The translations under genes and the position numbers were made by a program. From positions 1 to 7,885 of the forward strand of contig CAKTGD010000074.1 of the NCBI GenBank assembly GCA_934561335.1: a stretch of DNA of 7,885 nt, read 5' to 3'. The notes below the pieces were generated by a model. That model was not told where the DNA came from, made no database searches, and worked only from the letters and a program-made list of their open reading frames with translations. Below are positions 5,093-7,885 of this stretch, piece by piece; position 1 is the stretch's first letter, and each line of letters starts with the position of its first letter. This DNA comes from an uncultured Oscillospiraceae bacterium (GTDB taxonomy: Bacteria > Bacillota_A > Clostridia > Oscillospirales > Oscillospiraceae).

Positions 5093-5162
5093 CGGTATCA
5101 TCTGTTTGTGCCGGGAGGTTACAGCCAAGTGGTTATTTTTGCCCGACCCGAACACATCTTCT

Positions 5163-6209
5163 TTACGTTATCGTATACTCTTCGATTTTCTCCCCCTTTT
5201 CATCATATATTTTGGCTTTTCTTTTGGGATAATCGACTCTAAAAGTGGTGCTTAGTTCTTCAATAGTGCCATGAAACATTTCTGAGCCAGCTTGAGGAAA
5301 AAATCTCATTTCGCGAATCAATGTTTGTTTAGAAGGCGCATTTATATCTATTAGCCTCTTACACAAGTATCGAACCACAAGCAGTTGCTTTGTGAGCTGG
5401 TATGCAAGCTCATAGTCGTTAATCGCATTAAAATTATGCGCTACATCTCCATGCCCAAAATACTTATTTCGAACCTGATATACATGAAAAGCTAATATCT
5501 GCAAGACCATAGCATCACGGCAACCGAGTTTAGCTATGTAGCGACATAAGTGCGTACACAAGCCTTTGGTTTCTTCTGTAGCATTAGAAAGTGCCTCGCA
5601 GCCTTGGAAAAACTGCATAAAAGCCGCATCGGTCAAGCCGGACAACTGATCTTCCAGACCAAGAAGCGTCATGCCTGTTAGGTAGTGCTGGATCGCAACT
5701 TTTAATTCCGGTGCTGCTGGTTTGTAATAACTTAGATCAGTCAAGAGTTTTTGTTGTGCAGTACATCGCTCTTCTATTTCAAAAGCCATCCCGCGCCGAA
5801 ACGGTCTTCTTGTTGCAGAGAAGATTCTCCCATGATGATCGCTGATAAAGTCAATTCTATTGCATTCCAGTGAAGCATCAACACAAATTGAAATCGCATC
5901 TATGGTCTCCAAGATGGATTTTATTAAATCGTCCAAATTGCAATCAGAGTGAAATGTATCTCGGATTTTTAAACAGAGAAGTCCATCAACAGACCGCATA
6001 TTCATTTCCACAAATTCTCTACTGGAATGTGAAGTTATAAGTACACCCTTTGAACCGATTGTAAATCTTTCCGAAAGAAATTCTACTGTCTGTGGGGTCA
6101 TTAGCGTCTGCACAAGAACACATTCAAAAAAGCCGCTGTCCGAAAAGATAGCATCAAAATACGCTTTGTTTATCCAGAAATCCCATTTTCTATTTGACAC
6201 AGCACCCAT
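5163..6209 (-). CDS. HEPN-motif protein, candidate RNase toxin/defence protein
   Basis: This 348-aa protein has no full-length match that I recognise. The C-terminal half is helical and contains VRNKYFGHGD with R247-N248-x4-H253. This is the Rx4-6H motif, with Asn after Arg, of HEPN nucleases. It is flanked by helices resembling the HEPN bundle: 167-208 with E205 in FFQGCEAL, then 231-247 and 264-288. Residues 1-150 are unassigned, and there is no signal peptide or membrane segment. The ATG at 6209 has GAGG at 6217-6220 (7 nt) and a plausible promoter at 6277-6304. G+C is about 40% by eye against about 60% for the pyr genes, which suggests horizontal transfer. It stands alone between the two direct repeats. 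HEPN proteins of this style serve in abortive-infection, toxin-antitoxin and ApeA-like defence systems, so a defence role is inferred, but no antitoxin partner is visible. A non-catalytic RNA-binding HEPN is possible. Confidence 0.6.
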   Translation of the reverse strand: MGAVSNRKWDFWINKAYFDAIFSDSGFFECVLVQTLMTPQTVEFLSERFTIGSKGVLITSHSSREFVEMNMRSVDGLLCLKIRDTFHSDCNLDDLIKSILETIDAISICVDASLECNRIDFISDHHGRIFSATRRPFRRGMAFEIEERCTAQQKLLTDLSYYKPAAPELKVAIQHYLTGMTLLGLEDQLSGLTDAAFMQFFQGCEALSNATEETKGLCTHLCRYIAKLGCRDAMVLQILAFHVYQVRNKYFGHGDVAHNFNAINDYELAYQLTKQLLVVRYLCKRLIDINAPSKQTLIREMRFFPQAGSEMFHGTIEELSTTFRVDYPKRKAKIYDEKGEKIEEYTIT

Positions 6210-6276
6210 GGTTTTACCTCATTTTCTCTATTGCTTAAATGCCAATGTACGGTTTGAAGTTGAACACTTATGTTGT

Positions 6277-6304
6277 ATTGTACCACAAAAAACCATATTC
6301 ACAA
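6277..6304 (-). promoter_or_regulatory. Probable promoter of the HEPN-like gene
   Basis: TTGTGA (6304-6299), a 16-bp spacer and TACAAT (6282-6277, 5 of 6 matches) lead to a start near 6270 and a 5' leader of about 60 nt before the ATG at 6209. Several A/T runs surround it. Confidence 0.55.
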
Positions 6305-6633
6305 GCAAAAAAGTGAGTTACCGCTTTTACTCGGGGCAGTGGTTTTGCACAGGTGTAGAATTGGATAAACTTGTCATACGACAAGTTGCCAGCAGAATAA
6401 CTCGACGTATAACAAGCGGTATTAAGGTAGAGAAAAGAACAAGCATACTTTCTTCAAGCGAAGATATTACGTACATAGATGAAAGTAGAATACACTATGC
6501 CGAGACTCGACTCCTACTTCGGGCGGATTAACATCTCCCAGCGGATTTGGTGCAACAGAATCAACCGCAATTGAAAGTCGCTTGATGCTTTTTAAGGCCG
6601 CGGCAGAGACCCTTTCTTAGCACGCCCTGTGGC
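6305..6633. other. Unassigned stretch between the HEPN-like gene and repeat copy B
   Basis: This holds about 330 bases with no convincing gene. One plus-strand frame, open from the HEPN start region to the TAA at 6529-6531, gives a basic peptide containing SGIKVEKRTS. Two other frames give short open tails, one beginning MPRLDSYFGRI near 6499 and one ending KAAAETLS before a TAG near 6620. Three short open frames in succession would fit a decayed gene broken by frameshifts, but I recognise no family. Confidence 0.4.
6368..6387. repeat. Perfect 8-bp inverted repeat
   Basis: AACTTGTC (6368-6375), spacer ATAC, GACAAGTT (6380-6387). The size and symmetry fit a dimeric regulator operator or a small recombination site. 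It lies about 65 bp upstream of the -35 of the HEPN-like gene. Function unknown. Confidence 0.6.
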
Positions 6634-6885
6634 TTTGAATCGCCGCAGGGCGATTTTGCGTCGTGTTGACTGATGCCCGGATGTGTTGGTAATAAAGAAT
6701 TTGCGGGAAATCACGCTGTTAAATGCTGACGGATTGTGTGATTGAGTTTTGAAGCCATAAGACTAAAAATAAGGCTAAATTTTGTGGCCGTGCGGAATGT
6801 ACCGACGCAGAAAACGCAGAGAGCCTTTGGCGATTGTCGCCAAAGGCTCTCTGCATGATACACAAGGGCTACAACGAATTGTGAT
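6634..6885 (+). repeat. Long direct repeat, copy B
   Basis: Second copy of the 4671-4921 repeat in the same orientation. Most differences between copies are single-base changes spread along the first two thirds, and one single-base length difference falls in an A-rich stretch before the hairpin. The identity ends abruptly after TTGTGAT, 160 bp before the recombinase start codon, while at copy A the same end abuts an IS66 remnant. Confidence 0.9.
6816..6854. repeat. 18-bp perfect hairpin in repeat copy B
   Basis: The arms are identical to those of the copy A hairpin; the loop is TTG instead of TTA. Both arms are kept base for base although the rest of the repeat has diverged by about 16%, so the hairpin itself seems to be under selection or recently exchanged. 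It lies 192 bp upstream of the recombinase start. Confidence 0.9.
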
Positions 6886-6986
6886 AGTGGGACTGGCTAT
6901 CGCTGTCTGCGGGCAAGAAATACCGTATTCGGCAGGGACGGCGGCTGGAACATGAGGAGGATGGGTCACAAGCTGATCCGGATCGG

Positions 6987-7015
6987 TTGTTACATCGCTT
7001 GCCGCCTGTTACAAT
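6987..7015 (+). promoter_or_regulatory. Probable promoter of the recombinase gene
   Basis: TTGTTA (6987-6992), a 17-bp spacer and TACAAT (7010-7015, 5 of 6 matches) give a start near 7022, only about 24 nt before the ATG. GGAGG at 7031-7035 follows. Confidence 0.6.
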
Positions 7016-7045
7016 ACTCAAAAACGACCGGGAGGCAAGTACATC

Positions 7046-7885
7046 ATGCGGAAGAAATTGGAAATAACGGAGAAGGAATTGGAAATCACGGAGAAGGAAT
7101 TGGCGCGGTTTGCGGGGTATCTGCGGCGGGAGGAGCGGGAAGCATCCACCATTGAAGCCTACCTGAGAGCGGCGAGAAGGTTCGCCGCGTGGCTGGACGG
7201 CCGCGCAGTGACGAAGGAGCTGGCGGCGGCGTGGAAGGCGCAGCTGCTGGAGCAGGGCTACCGCCCCGTCAGCGTCAACGCTATGCTGGCGGCGGTGAAC
7301 AAGCTGCTCGTCTGCATGGGCCGGGAGGACTGCAAGGTGCGGTACCTCAAGCTCCAGCGGCAGATGTTCCGCAAATCAGAACGGGAGCTGACCCGCGCCG
7401 AATACCAGCGGCTGCTGGATGCCGCCCAGGCGCGGGGCGACATACGGCTGCTGCTCCTGCTGGAAACCCTTTGCGCCACAGGTATCCGGGTCAGCGAGCT
7501 GCAATACATCACCGTGGAGGCGGCGCAAAGCGGCGTGGCAGAAATCGCCCTGAAGGGCAAAATAAGGACCATTCTGCTGCCCACGAAGCTCTGCCGCAAG
7601 CTGCTGAAATACGCCAAAAAGTGTGGCATTGTCCATGGGCAGATCTTTCTGACGAAAAACGGAAACGGACTGTCCCGGAAGTTTATCTGGGCGGAGATGA
7701 AAAAACTGTGTGAGGCGGCGAAGGTGGCACGGAGCAAGGTGTTCCCCCATAATCTGCGGGGGCTGTTCGCCCGGACGTTCTACGCCGCCTGCCGGGACGT
7801 GGTGCGTCTGGCGGACGAGCTGGGACACAGCAGCATCGAGACGACCCGCATCTACCTGCTGTCCACGGCAAAAGAAAGTGCCCGC
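7046..7885 (+). CDS. Tyrosine recombinase/integrase, nearly complete (3' end outside window)
   Basis: This is a site-specific recombinase that cuts and rejoins DNA through a 3'-phosphotyrosine intermediate. The 280 visible codons hold an N-terminal SAM-like core-binding domain (about 19-105, LARFAGYLRREERE onward) and the catalytic domain. All six catalytic residues can be read: R148 in ATGIRVSEL, K172 in LKGKIRT, H235 and R238 in HNLRGLF, H261 in LGHSS, and Y270 in TTRIYLL. Only the extreme C-terminus is cut off. The ATG at 7046 has GGAGG 10 nt upstream (7031-7035) and a promoter at 6987-7015. A 7-residue unit, LEITEKE, is present twice in tandem at residues 5-18. It is more like the short XerC/D-type integrases of clostridial islands than phage integrases with arm-binding domains. 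It probably acts on the tRNA-linked attachment site or the flanking repeats. Its high G+C contrasts with the HEPN-like cargo. Confidence 0.92.
   Translation, partial: MRKKLEITEKELEITEKELARFAGYLRREEREASTIEAYLRAARRFAAWLDGRAVTKELAAAWKAQLLEQGYRPVSVNAMLAAVNKLLVCMGREDCKVRYLKLQRQMFRKSERELTRAEYQRLLDAAQARGDIRLLLLLETLCATGIRVSELQYITVEAAQSGVAEIALKGKIRTILLPTKLCRKLLKYAKKCGIVHGQIFLTKNGNGLSRKFIWAEMKKLCEAAKVARSKVFPHNLRGLFARTFYAACRDVVRLADELGHSSIETTRIYLLSTAKESAR
7058..7099 (+). repeat. 21-bp in-frame tandem duplication in the recombinase N-terminus
   Basis: Two copies of a 21-base unit (7058-7078 and 7079-7099) differ at a single base, ATA against ATC, and encode LEITEKE twice. The duplication keeps the frame and lengthens the N-terminal helix by two turns, ahead of the core-binding domain. 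Confidence 0.9.

Larger units (their letters stand above)
4654..7885. mobile_element. Putative integrated island at a tRNA gene (right end outside window)
   Basis: The region starts at the tRNA relic and carries two long direct repeats, an IS66 remnant, an A+T-rich HEPN-like gene and a tyrosine recombinase with intact catalytic residues. G+C changes visibly, from about 60% in the pyr operon to about 40% in the HEPN-like gene and back to about 60% in the recombinase gene, so the content is composite. No conjugation, replication or phage structural gene is visible. The right boundary and any second attachment site lie beyond the window. Confidence 0.55.

Noticed and set aside
6166..6531. 121-codon plus-strand frame overlapping the HEPN-like start
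   Set aside because: Its first part is antisense to the HEPN-like gene and its promoter. Only the 3' part could be a gene remnant, and I recognise no family in it.
7258..7737. 159-codon minus-strand frame
   Set aside because: Antisense shadow of the tyrosine recombinase, whose plus-strand frame holds all six catalytic residues.
1..7885. CRISPR array
   Set aside because: The only repeats are two ~250-bp direct copies, two hairpins and one 21-bp tandem pair; no regularly spaced short repeats are present.

Overview
The window looks like chromosome from a G+C-rich gut Clostridia relative (Oscillospiraceae/Ruminococcaceae type). The reasons are strong GGAGG Shine-Dalgarno sites, a tightly overlapping pyrKDF-type pyrimidine operon of the Gram-positive class 1B kind, and G+C near 60% by eye in the core genes. 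Taxonomy is inference. No database search was possible, so every family call rests on motifs I can read.

Layout. (1) Positions 2-394 (+): the C-terminal end of an IMP dehydrogenase (guaB), closed by a strong intrinsic terminator at 409-460. (2) Positions 4109-471 (-), convergent with guaB: pyrK, pyrD, pyrF, a HAD-family phosphatase and pyrE. Neighbours overlap by 10, 8 and 4 bp, then a 13-base gap precedes pyrE, and each gene has its own Shine-Dalgarno site. Together these encode the electron-transfer and catalytic subunits of dihydroorotate dehydrogenase, OMP decarboxylase and orotate phosphoribosyltransferase, i.e. dihydroorotate to UMP, plus a probable nucleotide phosphatase. (3) Positions 4110-4400: a leader of about 255 nt with a good sigma-A promoter, a 45-codon U-rich leader ORF, and an intrinsic terminator (15 bp, U8) whose 5' arm contains the leader ORF's stop codon. 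This resembles the UTP-sensing transcription-translation attenuator of E. coli pyrBI more than the PyrR attenuators usual in Firmicutes.

(4) Positions 4654-7885: an apparent integrated island. It begins exactly at the T-loop of a 23-nt tRNA 3'-end relic (minus strand, CCA-encoding, U73, so Cys- or Gly-like). It contains two direct repeats of about 250 bp (4671-4921 and 6634-6885). Each ends in a highly conserved 70-bp module built around an 18-bp perfect hairpin. Between them are an IS66 tnpA/tnpB remnant and an A+T-rich gene (5163-6209, -) for a protein with an RNxxxxH motif typical of HEPN domains, a candidate toxin or defence RNase. Right of the second repeat is a tyrosine recombinase (7046 to the window end, +) with all catalytic residues visible.

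How it fits together. The left half is housekeeping nucleotide metabolism, with a purine gene convergent to a pyrimidine operon. The right half is accessory DNA that probably entered at a tRNA gene upstream of the pyr promoter. The paired repeats suggest either two related elements accreted at one site or a repeat-bounded cargo next to its recombinase. The two points most worth following are the pyr leader attenuator and the repeat/HEPN/recombinase arrangement.
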